Assembly (NCBI RefSeq): GCF_013408445.1
Contig: NZ_JACBZL010000001.1
Location: 682,001-746,000 of the forward strand
Length of the DNA: 64,000 nt
Source of the DNA: Corynebacterium tuberculostearicum
Lineage (GTDB): Bacteria > Actinomycetota > Actinomycetes > Mycobacteriales > Mycobacteriaceae
Direction: 5' to 3'
Shown here: positions 9,153 to 17,382 of the stretch, piece after piece
Position numbering within the stretch: position 1 is the first letter of the stretch
Layout: the number at the start of each line of letters is the position of its first letter
Position numbers and translations under genes: made by a program
Notes under the pieces: generated by a model
Seen by the model: only the letters and a program-made list of their open reading frames with translations
What the model was told of the DNA's origin: nothing
The model's database searches: none

Positions 9153-10096
9153 TAGCTCCCCCCTTCCTGCGATGGCCCAGTGTGGCGGGCATTGCGGGCA
9201 TTTTTGGCCGCCCGCGCTTGCCGACGCCTCTCTATGTCCACATTCCACTGCGGCTGCAGCATATGCCAATCCTCCGGGTGGCGGCGGATATTGGCGGCGA
9301 AGCCATCGGCCATGCGCTGAGTTGTCTCCTGCAGGTCCGTTACCTCGAGCTCAGGAGACACAGAGAGCCCCCAGCCCTCGCCCTCAAACCACGAGTGCAC
9401 CACGTGCAGGGCGGCGCCGGTCTCTATAGCAAGCTGTGCGGGACCGGCGGCCATATTGGCCTTTTCCCCCATGAAATCCACGGTAACGCCGCTTCGGGTC
9501 AGGTCGCGCTCAGCCAGCAGGCAGACCACGCCACCGGCTTCCAGCACCTCTTTGAGGCGGGCAAAAGGCGAGGCTTCGCCGCCGGTGAGGGGAAGAACCT
9601 CAAAACCAAGGGTTTCGCGGTAATCCACAAAGGCGTCGAAAAGCACTGCGGGCTTAAGGCGCTCCGCAACGGTGGTGAACTGCCCATAATGGCCAACGAG
9701 GAAGACGCCCGCCATATCCCAATTCCCGGAATGCGGCAACGCCAAAATGGTGCCGCGCCCGGATTGAGCCGAAGCATCAAAATGCTCGAGGCCTTCCAAG
9801 CCACTGAGCAAGCGCTCATGCAGCCCGGCATCACCGTGGATGGCTGGCAGGCGGAAGGCCTCCATCCAATAGCGCATATAGGAGCGCACGGAATCGCGCA
9901 CCAACGCGCGGGTAACGTTTTCTGGGCCTACCACGCGCGCCAGGTTGCGGCGCAAGCCCTCCATTCCGCGACCGTTGCCGCTTGCGTAGTCCGCACCCCA
10001 GCGAAAAAGCGTGCGCGCGATGGGCTCGGGCAGACGGCGCACCACCTTCCACCCCGCGAGGTAACCCGCCGCGGAGAGGTCTTCTTTGTCCCACAT
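9152..10096 (-). CDS. patA: Phosphatidylinositol mannoside acyltransferase (PatA-like, LpxL/HtrB fold)
   Basis: A 314-aa membrane-associated acyltransferase. The catalytic motif appears as LALPHSGNWDMAGVF (HxxxxD type), followed by AERLKPAVLFDAFVDYRETLGFEVLPL. In the PIM pathway this enzyme palmitoylates the mannose added by PimA. It lies between pgsA and pimA, the conserved order in mycolate-producing bacteria. The C-terminal 20 residues are Arg/Ala-rich and probably disordered. Confidence 0.92.
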   Translation of the reverse strand: MWDKEDLSAAGYLAGWKVVRRLPEPIARTLFRWGADYASGNGRGMEGLRRNLARVVGPENVTRALVRDSVRSYMRYWMEAFRLPAIHGDAGLHERLLSGLEGLEHFDASAQSGRGTILALPHSGNWDMAGVFLVGHYGQFTTVAERLKPAVLFDAFVDYRETLGFEVLPLTGGEASPFARLKEVLEAGGVVCLLAERDLTRSGVTVDFMGEKANMAAGPAQLAIETGAALHVVHSWFEGEGWGLSVSPELEVTDLQETTQRMADGFAANIRRHPEDWHMLQPQWNVDIERRRQARAAKNARNARHTGPSQEGGS

Positions 10097-10135
10097 GGTG
10101 TTACAACCTCCTGGTTTTAGGTGGTGCAGTATGAG

Positions 10136-10741
10136 CTACTGCTGCTCCTGGCGGGCGGCGATAACCATACGTTGGCACACGGTAAAGACGGAGCCCACGG
10201 CCAAGATCCACAGCGCAACCTCAATGGCATGCGGTACTCCTAGGCCTTCGAGGCCGATGCCGCCCAGGGCCAAAATAAGCCGCTCGGGACGCTCGATAAG
10301 GCCGCCGACCATCTTGAATCCGGACGCTTCTCCCCTAGCCTTGATATAGGAAATGACCTGGGAACATACCAAGGTGACAAAGCAGGCAATGACCGTGATG
10401 CGGGAAGAATCCGCAGAATAAATCAGCCACCATGCAATAGCACTGAACAATGCGCCATCGGTGATGCGATCACAGGACGCATCCAAGGTCGCACCAAAGG
10501 CAGTAGCCTTGCCGCTCAGGCGCGCCATGGTGCCGTCGAGCATGTCGAAAGCGGCGAAGAGACCGGACAGGACCGCAGCGAAAAAGAGGTGGCCGGTAGG
10601 AATAAGGATCACCGAAATCGCAATGGTGACGATGGTGCCCACAACCGTGACCACATTCGGGGTCAGGCCCAGCTTCAAAAAGGCCTTCGCTATAGGTTCC
10701 ACCACCACGGCGGCGGGCTTTCGCCCATGCACGCTAAGCAC
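10136..10741 (-). CDS. pgsA: CDP-alcohol phosphatidyltransferase (phosphatidylinositol phosphate synthase)
   Basis: A 201-aa membrane enzyme with the CDP-alcohol phosphotransferase signature LDGTMARLSGKATAFGATLDASCDRITD. In actinobacteria this gene makes phosphatidylinositol phosphate from CDP-diacylglycerol and inositol phosphate, supplying the lipid that PimA mannosylates. GTG at 10741 has an excellent AGGAGG 6 nt upstream. The start overlaps the end of the HIT gene, so the operon is coupled. Confidence 0.93.
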   Translation of the reverse strand: MLSVHGRKPAAVVVEPIAKAFLKLGLTPNVVTVVGTIVTIAISVILIPTGHLFFAAVLSGLFAAFDMLDGTMARLSGKATAFGATLDASCDRITDGALFSAIAWWLIYSADSSRITVIACFVTLVCSQVISYIKARGEASGFKMVGGLIERPERLILALGGIGLEGLGVPHAIEVALWILAVGSVFTVCQRMVIAARQEQQ

Positions 10742-11333
10742 GCGAATCCTCCTCTTCCATCTCGCGCCATCCTTCTGCCAGCACGCGGCGCGTATCCTGC
10801 AGAAGCTGCGGTAATACCTTAGTCCCATCGAGGACAGTCATAAAGTTACTATCCCCGGGCCACCTTGGCACCACATGCAGGTGCAGGTGGTCTCCTACCG
10901 AGCCGCCCGAAGCGCGACCCAGGTTCAGGCCCACATTGATGGCTTCTGGGTGCGAAACCCGTTTGAGCACCCGGACGGCCTTTTGCGCGAAGGCCATCAA
11001 CTCCTGAGATTCCTCTTGCGTGAGGTTCTCCAGCTGCGATTCCTTGCGATACGGCACAACCATGAGGTGCCCGGCGTTGTACGGAAACAGGTTTAGCAAT
11101 GCATAGACGGACTTGCCTCGAGCAATGATGAGCCCGTCTTCGTCGCTCCCCTGTGGGGCTTCTACGAAGGGGTCTTTAGAACGCTTGGCAATATAGGCCA
11201 TGCGATAAGGAGCCCATAACCGCTCTAGGCGGTCCGGCTCGCCAGCGCCTGAGTCAACGAAGGTCTCCTCCGCAGCTTGGTTTTCAGCGACGGCGGAGCT
11301 GTCGGTTTCGTGTGTCTCTTTAGCGTCGGGCAC
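10734..11333 (-). CDS. HIT-family nucleotide hydrolase/phosphorylase
   Basis: A 199-aa protein with the histidine-triad motif [27 protein letters not shown] and KDPF at the start are typical of the actinobacterial HIT protein encoded between thrS and pgsA; its mycobacterial counterpart is reported to act as an Ap4A phosphorylase. The first 40 residues are acidic and low-complexity. The start is GTG at 11333, 14 nt inside thrS, so expression is coupled to threonyl-tRNA synthetase. Confidence 0.9.
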   Translation of the reverse strand: MPDAKETHETDSSAVAENQAAEETFVDSGAGEPDRLERLWAPYRMAYIAKRSKDPFVEAPQGSDEDGLIIARGKSVYALLNLFPYNAGHLMVVPYRKESQLENLTQEESQELMAFAQKAVRVLKRVSHPEAINVGLNLGRASGGSVGDHLHLHVVPRWPGDSNFMTVLDGTKVLPQLLQDTRRVLAEGWREMEEEDSRA

Positions 11334-13383
11334 TGATGAGCTCTTCGGTCGGCTGCTCGTTGTTGCGCTCTGCTACCCATGCGGCGATGAGCTCCACAGC
11401 TTCCTTTACCGGCACACCATTGACCTGGGTGCCGTCGAGGAAGCGGAAGGACACGGCATCTGCTTCTACGTCGCGCGCGCCAGCCACCAGCATGAACGGA
11501 ACCTTACCGGTGGTGTGGTTGCGAATCTTCTTCTGCATGCGGTCATCAGAGGTATCCACATCGGCGCGGATACCCTTCTGGCGCAGCTGGGCGGCAACCT
11601 CTTCGAGGTGCGGGGAGAATTCATCGGCCACCGGAATGCCCACCACTTGGTGCGGTGCCAGCCATGCTGGGAAGGCACCGGCGTAGTGCTCCAGCAGGAC
11701 GCCAAAGAATCGCTCGATGGAGCCGAAGAGCGCACGGTGAATCATGATTGGGCGCTTCTTGGTGCCGTCCGACGCGGTGTATTCCAGCTCGAAGCGCTCC
11801 GGCAGGTTGAAGTCCAACTGCACGGTAGACATCTGCCAGGTACGGCCGATGGCGTCGCGAGCCTGCACAGAAATCTTTGGGCCGTAGAAGGCTGCACCTG
11901 CGGGATCCGGAACCAGCTCCAAGCCGGACTTTTCTGCGACCGACTGCAGGATAGACGTAGAGCGCTCCCAGATCTCATCGGAACCGACGAACTTATTCGG
12001 GTCCTTGGTAGAAAGTTCCAGGTAGAAGTCAGACAGTCCGTAATCCTTCAGCAAGGAAATGATGAAGTCGAGGACCTTGGTCAGCTCTTCTTCCAGCTGC
12101 TCTTCGGTGCAGTAGATGTGGGCATCGTCCTGGGTAAAGCCGCGGGCACGGGTCAGGCCGTGGACCACGCCAGACTTTTCGTAGCGGTAGACGGTACCGA
12201 ACTCAAATAGACGCAGCGGGAGCTCGCGGTAGGAACGGCCACGGGATGCAAAAATTAGGTTGTGCATCGGGCAGTTCATGGGCTTGGCGTAGTAGTCCTG
12301 CGGCTCCTTGACGGTATTGCCCTCTTCGTCATACTCGCCATCGAGCTGCATCGGCGGGAACATGCCGTCGGCGTAGAAGTCCAGGTGGCCAGACTTCTTG
12401 AATAGGTCGCCCTTGGTGATATGCGGGGTATTAACAAAGGAGTACCCAGCCTGTACGTGGCGGTTGCGAGAGTGGTTTTCCATCTCCATGCGCACGGTCG
12501 CGCCATTCGGGTGGAATACCGGGAAGCCGGAGCCAATCTCATCCGGGAAGGAGAAGAGATCTAGTTCCTGACCCAGGCGGCGGTGGTCGCGCTTTTCAGC
12601 CTCTTCCACCATGGTCTGGTAGGCCTCCAACGCCTCCTTGGACTCAAAAGCGGTGCCGTAAATGCGCTGCAGGCCAGCCTTGGACTGGTCGCCGCGCCAA
12701 TAGGCGGCAGAAGAACGGGTCAGCGTGAAGGCCGGGATGTACTTGGTGGTTGGCACGTGCGGGCCGCGGCAGAGGTCGAACCACTCTACCTCCCCGGTGC
12801 GCGGGTTGATGTTGTCATAGTGGGTGAGATCGCCGGACCCGACCTCTGCGGCCTCGTCGGAGTCAGGGTCAACATTGCCCTTGTCCTGGACCAGCTCGAG
12901 CTTGAAAGGCTCCTCGGCGAGGGCCTTTTCCGCTTCCTCAGCAGATTCGTAGACGTGGCGCTCAAAGCGCTGGCCGCCCTTAATGATCTTCTTCATGCGC
13001 TTTTCAATCGCCTTGAGATCTTCCGGCGTGAAAGGCTCGGCGGTCTGGAAATCGAAGTAGAAGCCATTCTCAATGGCCGGGCCGATGCCCAGCTTGGTGC
13101 CGGGGAATTCGGCCTGCACGGCCTGGGCCATAACGTGACCGCAGGAGTGGCGGATGACGGCGCGGCCGTCTTCCTCGCTGGCGGCAACCGGGGTGAAGGT
13201 GGACTCCGTGTCTGGGGTGTGCGACAAATCAAAGAGAGTGCCGTCCTCACCGCGAACGACTACGACAGCCTCAGGGCCCTTATTGGGAAGGTTGAGCTCT
13301 CGCATTGCTGCACCCACGGCCTGGCCGGCGGGCACGGTGAAGGAATCGTAATTGACCGGTACTGCGGGGATGAGTTCCGCCAT
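11320..13383 (-). CDS. thrS: Threonyl-tRNA synthetase
   Basis: A 687-aa class II synthetase that charges tRNA-Thr. The domain order is an N-terminal TGS domain, the editing domain with [17 protein letters not shown], the catalytic core with the zinc-binding Cys in [12 protein letters not shown] and the [24 protein letters not shown] motif 3 region, then the C-terminal anticodon-binding domain. ATG at 13383 is preceded by GGAGCG. It is the first gene of the HIT-pgsA-patA-pimA operon. Confidence 0.97.
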   Translation of the reverse strand: MAELIPAVPVNYDSFTVPAGQAVGAAMRELNLPNKGPEAVVVVRGEDGTLFDLSHTPDTESTFTPVAASEEDGRAVIRHSCGHVMAQAVQAEFPGTKLGIGPAIENGFYFDFQTAEPFTPEDLKAIEKRMKKIIKGGQRFERHVYESAEEAEKALAEEPFKLELVQDKGNVDPDSDEAAEVGSGDLTHYDNINPRTGEVEWFDLCRGPHVPTTKYIPAFTLTRSSAAYWRGDQSKAGLQRIYGTAFESKEALEAYQTMVEEAEKRDHRRLGQELDLFSFPDEIGSGFPVFHPNGATVRMEMENHSRNRHVQAGYSFVNTPHITKGDLFKKSGHLDFYADGMFPPMQLDGEYDEEGNTVKEPQDYYAKPMNCPMHNLIFASRGRSYRELPLRLFEFGTVYRYEKSGVVHGLTRARGFTQDDAHIYCTEEQLEEELTKVLDFIISLLKDYGLSDFYLELSTKDPNKFVGSDEIWERSTSILQSVAEKSGLELVPDPAGAAFYGPKISVQARDAIGRTWQMSTVQLDFNLPERFELEYTASDGTKKRPIMIHRALFGSIERFFGVLLEHYAGAFPAWLAPHQVVGIPVADEFSPHLEEVAAQLRQKGIRADVDTSDDRMQKKIRNHTTGKVPFMLVAGARDVEADAVSFRFLDGTQVNGVPVKEAVELIAAWVAERNNEQPTEELISARR

Positions 13384-13457
13384 AATCGCGCTCCTTTATG
13401 CGCTCGTGCGTCGGCGGCATACCTGGCCGCGTCCGCTATTTAAATTTACGGATAGCT

Positions 13458-13463
13458 ATTCTA
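13458..13463 (-). promoter_or_regulatory. Likely -10 box for thrS
   Basis: TAGAAT on the minus strand fits the corynebacterial -10 consensus TANNNT. It would give a leader of roughly 65-70 nt before thrS. Its TAG is also the stop codon of the DyP gene upstream. No clear -35 is seen. Confidence 0.4.
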
Positions 13464-14687
13464 CAACCCCGCATGCTCGCAGAGCGATTTTGCCCACCAT
13501 GATTCACGCCCATCGGCAGCAAGGGTGCCCGGCGGACAGAAATACATAGCGGAGCCGATATGGGTTAGCCATTCATTCATTAGGTCGGATTCATCCAATC
13601 GGGCCTGGATAGGCTCAAATTGCTGGGTGGGATCCTGCTGGTAGCAGATAAAAACCTGCCCAATATTGGATAGCTGCCTGTCCTTGCCATCGGGAGCTAA
13701 CTCATAGTTATACGGGCGGCGTAGGATGCGCTGCTCCGGGTGGTCAGCGGGCGGGGCGGCAACGGCCATGTGCGAGTTTTTATCGATAACCGGCAGTCCA
13801 TAGTCATCTACCGCATCGAAATCCGCAGCGTTGAATTCGTCCTTGCCGGTAAGTGGGGCGCCGGTATCGAGCTTGCGGCCGATAGCGTTCTCGCGGGAAG
13901 AGCGATCCAGCTTTTCCCATGTATCAACGTTCATGCGGATGCGGCGTACCACCATCGCCGTTCCCCCATTGGCCCACTGCGGGCCCTTATCAATCCACAC
14001 CTGGGCCGCGAAGTCCTCCTCGCTGCGTGGGTTAACAGTGCCGTCCTTTTGTCCGAACATATTGCGCGCGGTGGCGCCCTTTTCCTGGCTGCCGTAGGCG
14101 TTAATAAAGCCCTGCTGCAACCACTTCACGCTGGCATAGTGCTCGCCTGCGCGCACCATGTGCCGCAGGGCGTAGGTATTCATCAGTGGGTCATCGCAGC
14201 AGATCTGCAGGACGAGATCGCTTTGGCCCCACTTATCCTCCAGCTCATCGCGCTCAAAGGGTCGTACGTCTCCCAGCCACTGGGGCTTGTCCACTCCGAG
14301 CAGGTTAAAAACCTTCTCGCCTAGGCCGCAGGTGATAGTCAGGTTGGCAGGCTGTTGCACCATTTCCGGCTCTAGCGTGCCCAGCGGCGCCTCCCCCGTA
14401 CACAGCGCGCGGGCGTCCTCGGTCCACAGCTTCATAAGGCTGGCGAACCCCCGCTTGTCGACGCCCCTTTTAAGGTCAAACCCCACCAAATTCAGGTGGG
14501 CCTGCGCTGCGGTAGCGATACCCGCTTGATGGTCGCCATCGAAGGCCACGAGGGCGTCGGCAAGCGCGGGCCTATCCTGCGCCTGAGCATCCGGGGAAGA
14601 GCCCTGATCAGCGCAGCCAGCCAACGCGAAGGCGCTGGTCGATGCCGCAGCGCCGGTGAGAAATCCCCTTCTGCTGAATCCAGACAT
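13461..14687 (-). CDS. Tat-exported DyP-type haem peroxidase, probable lipoprotein
   Basis: A 408-aa dye-decolourising-type peroxidase (EfeB/DyP family). The N-terminus has twin arginines (SRRGFLTG) and ALAGC with Cys25, so export by Tat and lipid anchoring are both likely. The family signature appears as FGQKDGTVNPRSEEDFAAQVW (GxxDG), and HPEQRILRRPYNYE near residue 315 holds the probable proximal His and conserved Arg. Such enzymes oxidise substrates with peroxide or act on haem. It starts 2 nt after the PCuAC gene with no clear ribosome site, so translation is probably coupled. Confidence 0.92.
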   Translation of the reverse strand: MSGFSRRGFLTGAAASTSAFALAGCADQGSSPDAQAQDRPALADALVAFDGDHQAGIATAAQAHLNLVGFDLKRGVDKRGFASLMKLWTEDARALCTGEAPLGTLEPEMVQQPANLTITCGLGEKVFNLLGVDKPQWLGDVRPFERDELEDKWGQSDLVLQICCDDPLMNTYALRHMVRAGEHYASVKWLQQGFINAYGSQEKGATARNMFGQKDGTVNPRSEEDFAAQVWIDKGPQWANGGTAMVVRRIRMNVDTWEKLDRSSRENAIGRKLDTGAPLTGKDEFNAADFDAVDDYGLPVIDKNSHMAVAAPPADHPEQRILRRPYNYELAPDGKDRQLSNIGQVFICYQQDPTQQFEPIQARLDESDLMNEWLTHIGSAMYFCPPGTLAADGRESWWAKSLCEHAGL

Positions 14688-14689
14688 AA

Positions 14690-15292
14690 CTAGTGGTCGT
14701 GGCCTTCCTTATTGTGGGACATATCTCCGTGCTCCATGTGGGACATATCGTGGCCTTCCATATCGCCGTAGTCCTCATCCCCAGCAGGCATGCTACGCGT
14801 TTGGATCTCGCCCAGATCGAGCTCTTCGCCGCCCTCTAGTTCCACTTTGAGGTCAAGGGATTCGCCGGGAGCGATGTCGTTTTCCATCTCCATGAGCATG
14901 AAGTGGTCACCACCAGGTGCCAGCTCGTGGGACTCGCCGGCCTTGACTACCAATGGGCTCGACATTTCCTGCATCTTGCCATCGACAGTCTCATGCATCT
15001 GGTTCACCTTGGCATTGAGGCTGGTGGAAAATCCAGTGATGGTGATGTCCTTATCGGAATGGTTGACCAGGGTGCCAAAGATGGCGGTCATGTCCTTGTC
15101 CTCATTGGCGCGCACGACAGCATCCTCAAAGGTCAGTTCCTTAGATTCCGCAGCGGAGGTTGTTTCCCCTGTGCTAGTGGCAGCATCCGTCTTCGACTCG
15201 GTGGAATCATTTTGGTTTTGCGGTGAGCAACCCGCCAGGGCGAGGCCGGCCGCAGTCAAGCCCACAAGGGCGATGCTAGAAATCTTGGACAT
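14690..15292 (-). CDS. PCuAC-type copper-binding lipoprotein
   Basis: A 200-aa protein with a lipoprotein signal (LAGC, Cys22), a Thr/Ser/Glu-rich linker and a PCuAC domain. The copper site pattern is visible as MHETVDGKMQEM followed downstream by HFMLMEM. The C-terminal 35 residues are rich in His, Met and Asp (GDMEGHDMSHMEHGDMSHN), which suggests an extra metal-binding tail. PCuAC proteins carry Cu(I) outside the membrane, for example to oxidases. The ATG overlaps the CopC stop (TAATG). Confidence 0.9.
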   Translation of the reverse strand: MSKISSIALVGLTAAGLALAGCSPQNQNDSTESKTDAATSTGETTSAAESKELTFEDAVVRANEDKDMTAIFGTLVNHSDKDITITGFSTSLNAKVNQMHETVDGKMQEMSSPLVVKAGESHELAPGGDHFMLMEMENDIAPGESLDLKVELEGGEELDLGEIQTRSMPAGDEDYGDMEGHDMSHMEHGDMSHNKEGHDH

Positions 15293-15858
15293 TATTTGTC
15301 ACCTTTCGAATCAATGCGACGATACTTGGCAATAAATAGGGCAACTACTGCGGCAATTGCCAAGACGCCGCCCACACCCAGGATGATTTTCAGCGCGGTC
15401 GGTAGGCCCTCATCCCCATCCTCGGACGCAGAATCAGCTTCAGCCGCCTCGGTTCCCTCGGTCGCGTCACCCTTGACGGAGAATTCCACTCCCCCGCGGG
15501 TAGCGTGTCCATCCGAAGACGTGATCTGGAAACCCACCTGGTAATTACCCGGCCCAGGATGGATATCCGCTGGGGTTTCAATGGTGAGATCCCGCTCATG
15601 GAGCTTTGGTTCCTGGCTAAAGAGTTTCTCACCAGTATCCGCGTTGGTCACGGCAAAGGTATTGAAGTCTTCTTTGGGGATACCAGAAAACTCGAGGGTG
15701 ATTTCCTTCGGAAACTCGTCGAGTTGGTCGCCGTCTTTGACCGAACCGCCAATAACGGAATCGTGCGCGAAGGCGGCCGGCATCGACCCGCCCAAAACCA
15801 GTGATGCAGTGCCGACTGCTGCCGCCGTGCGGCGCAGCCAAGGTACGCGGTAGCCCAT
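15292..15858 (-). CDS. CopC-domain copper-binding membrane-anchored protein
   Basis: A 188-aa protein. The signal peptide ends in AFA, so the mature protein would start with His (HDSVIGGSVKDGD), the Cu(II) ligand position of CopC. The CopC beta-barrel includes LDEFPKEITLEFSG and SSDGHATRGGVEFSV. An acidic linker leads to one C-terminal membrane helix (LPTALKIILGVGGVLAIAAVVALFI) and a basic stop-transfer tail. ATG at 15858 has AAGGAG 7 nt upstream. It is the first gene of the CopC-PCuAC-DyP operon. Confidence 0.9.
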   Translation of the reverse strand: MGYRVPWLRRTAAAVGTASLVLGGSMPAAFAHDSVIGGSVKDGDQLDEFPKEITLEFSGIPKEDFNTFAVTNADTGEKLFSQEPKLHERDLTIETPADIHPGPGNYQVGFQITSSDGHATRGGVEFSVKGDATEGTEAAEADSASEDGDEGLPTALKIILGVGGVLAIAAVVALFIAKYRRIDSKGDK

Positions 15859-16037
15859 AGATAGCTCCTTTTGTGTTGAAAATGCACAAGTTGAATTGTC
15901 AGACATACTAGCCGCGCGGTTTGCCGGAGCGGCAATCGCGATAAGCAGCGCGTCGAGTCATATGTCGGGCTGTAGTGCGCACAAGTTCCCTGCCTTGAAT
16001 AAAAAGAGGCATTTATCACTATTTAAGGAATGTCAAC

Positions 16038-16286
16038 TCAATGATTGGAGCTGGCTCCCTCAGCATTCCCCAGCCGCCTGCTTTCAAATGCAGGACCAGT
16101 CAGCATCAAGGCAGTGACTATCGAAACCGTACCTGCAACGATGAGAGCGCAGGGCCAAATCGCGTTACCGGAATTGCCACCGATATCCGCCTCCGATAGC
16201 CCCACAGCAAATAGTGCGCTTCCTACCAAGAGTGACAGGCAGCCTGAGGCACCCACCAGTAGCGGAACTAAAACATTGCGTGACAT
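16038..16286 (-). CDS. Small two-span membrane protein, unknown
   Basis: An 82-aa open frame starting at ATG 16286, preceded by GGAAGGGG. Two hydrophobic spans (VLVPLLVGASGCLSLLVGSA and IWPCALIVAGTVSIVTALML) are joined by a short acidic-polar loop. I do not recognise a family. It lies alone between the CopC operon and the tRNA cluster. It could be a real small gene or a chance frame; the ribosome site and membrane pattern favour a gene. Confidence 0.45.
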   Translation of the reverse strand: MSRNVLVPLLVGASGCLSLLVGSALFAVGLSEADIGGNSGNAIWPCALIVAGTVSIVTALMLTGPAFESRRLGNAEGASSNH

Positions 16287-16354
16287 CGCTACCCCTTCCA
16301 CTGTGGCTACTGCAACTAACAGCTGGTCACCCTGCGATCCTAGCTAGACATGCG

Positions 16355-16380
16355 AAAAGCCACCCTATTTCTAGGGCGGC
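16355..16380 (-). terminator. Terminator of the minus-strand tRNA operon
   Basis: On the minus strand GCCGCCCT pairs with AGGGTGGC (one G-U) around a 6-nt loop and is followed by TTTT. It lies 8 nt after the last tRNA-Gly. Confidence 0.75.
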
Positions 16381-16387
16381 TCACCTG

Positions 16388-16460
16388 AGCGGATGACGAG
16401 ACTCGAACTCGCGACCCTCACCTTGGCAAGGTGATGCGCTACCAACTGCGCTACATCCGC
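16388..16460 (-). tRNA. tRNA-Gly (GCC), copy 3 in the operon
   Basis: A 73-nt cloverleaf starting GCGGATGTAGCGCAG, with anticodon loop CTTGCCAAG (GCC) and T arm GTTCGAGTC. The discriminator base is U, as expected for tRNA-Gly. CCA is not encoded. Confidence 0.97.
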
Positions 16461-16504
16461 ATAACAAACCGGAGTTTGTTGCAGAGTCCCAAAGAGGACT
16501 CTCG

Positions 16505-16576
16505 TGCGCGATACTGGGATTGAACCAGTGACCTCTTCCGTGTCAGGGAAGCGCTCTCCCACTGAGCTAATCGCGC
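16505..16576 (-). tRNA. tRNA-Val (GAC), copy 2 in the operon
   Basis: A 72-nt cloverleaf starting GCGCGATTAGCTCAGTGG, with anticodon loop CTGACAC (GAC), T arm GGTTCAATCC and discriminator A. Confidence 0.97.
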
Positions 16577-16603
16577 TTAATGCCCGAAGGCATTAAGAAG
16601 TTG

Positions 16604-16674
16604 AGGTGGAAACGGGAATCGAACCCGTGTGCACGGTTTTGCAGACCGTTGCCTCACCACTCGGCCATTCCACC
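16604..16674 (-). tRNA. tRNA-Cys (GCA)
   Basis: A 71-nt cloverleaf starting GGTGGAATGGCCGAGTGG, with anticodon loop CTGCAAA (GCA) and discriminator U, a tRNA-Cys identity element. It lies between two Gly-Val pairs. Confidence 0.96.
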
Positions 16675-16707
16675 GTGGCGATACCGCCTCACACAATACA
16701 GTGCTGG

Positions 16708-16780
16708 AGCGGATGACGAGACTCGAACTCGCGACCCTCACCTTGGCAAGGTGATGCGCTACCAACTGCGCTACATCCGC
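16708..16780 (-). tRNA. tRNA-Gly (GCC), copy 2 in the operon
   Basis: A 73-nt gene identical in sequence, as far as read, to the copies at 16388-16460 and 16941-17013. Anticodon GCC. Confidence 0.97.
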
Positions 16781-16818
16781 ATGCGAAACCAGGCCCGGTT
16801 TCTAGGACAAAGTCCTTG

Positions 16819-16890
16819 TGCGCGATACTGGGATTGAACCAGTGACCTCTTCCGTGTCAGGGAAGCGCTCTCCCACTGAGCTAATCGCGC
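16819..16890 (-). tRNA. tRNA-Val (GAC), copy 1 in the operon
   Basis: A 72-nt gene identical, as far as read, to the copy at 16505-16576. Anticodon GAC. Confidence 0.97.
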
Positions 16891-16940
16891 GCTATTCATT
16901 TAGAATCACTCTTCACAGGCGAACCCTTAGAAAAGCGTGG

Positions 16941-17013
16941 AGCGGATGACGAGACTCGAACTCGCGACCCTCACCTTGGCAAGGTGATGCGCTACCAACT
17001 GCGCTACATCCGC
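16941..17013 (-). tRNA. tRNA-Gly (GCC), copy 1, first gene of the operon
   Basis: A 73-nt gene, anticodon GCC, same sequence as the other two tRNA-Gly genes. About 245 nt of non-coding sequence separates it from the divergent tRNA-Val(CAC). That gap should hold both promoters and shows no other feature. Confidence 0.97.
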
Positions 17014-17240
17014 ATTGCCCCGCGAACTTTGTACCGTTGCGGTGCGAGAAGAAACATTATCGTGCTCCGCGCCAGTTTCCAAATCCCCAGCCCAGCGGCA
17101 TTCTTTCCGGCACCGATTTTTCACATTTGGGCCATCCCAAAACACACTGGTGTGATTCTCCCAAGACACTGGACCGCAGGCCGCCTCCCCTTGATGCGCA
17201 CTCCTGCCCAGCCAATTAGGTGTTTGAATTTGGTGCGGTG

Positions 17241-17246
17241 TAGATT
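17241..17246 (+). promoter_or_regulatory. Likely -10 box of tRNA-Val(CAC)
   Basis: TAGATT fits TANNNT and lies 12 nt before the mature tRNA 5' end, a usual distance for a stable-RNA promoter. No convincing -35 is seen. Confidence 0.45.
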
Positions 17247-17258
17247 TAGCCACCGCAA

Positions 17259-17330
17259 GGTCCTATAGCTCAGTGGGAGAGCGTTCCGTTCACACCGGAA
17301 AGGTCACTGGTTCAATCCCAGTTAGGACCA
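17259..17330 (+). tRNA. tRNA-Val (CAC)
   Basis: A 72-nt cloverleaf starting GGTCCTATAGCTCAGTGG, with anticodon loop TTCACAC (CAC), T arm GGTTCAATCC and discriminator A. It has a terminator 7 nt downstream. It marks the boundary between two blocks that I recall as far apart in C. glutamicum. Confidence 0.97.
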
Positions 17331-17336
17331 CAATTT

Positions 17337-17380
17337 CCCGCCCACCGCTCCACTCCAAAGGGGCTTGGGCGGGTTTCTTT
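17337..17380 (+). terminator. Terminator of tRNA-Val(CAC)
   Basis: CCCGCCCA (17337-17344) pairs with TGGGCGGG (17366-17373), followed by TTTCTTT. It ends directly before the possible start of the transporter gene. Confidence 0.8.
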
Positions 17381-17382
17381 AT

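Noticed and set aside
9077..10120. Plus-strand open frame opposite the PIM acyltransferase (347 codons)
   Set aside because: Antisense shadow; the minus-strand frame has the HxxxxD motif and operon overlap.
17014..17258. Search for an integrase, excisionase or att remnant beside the tRNA cluster
   Set aside because: No open frame or tRNA 3' end duplication is visible; only promoter-like sequence.
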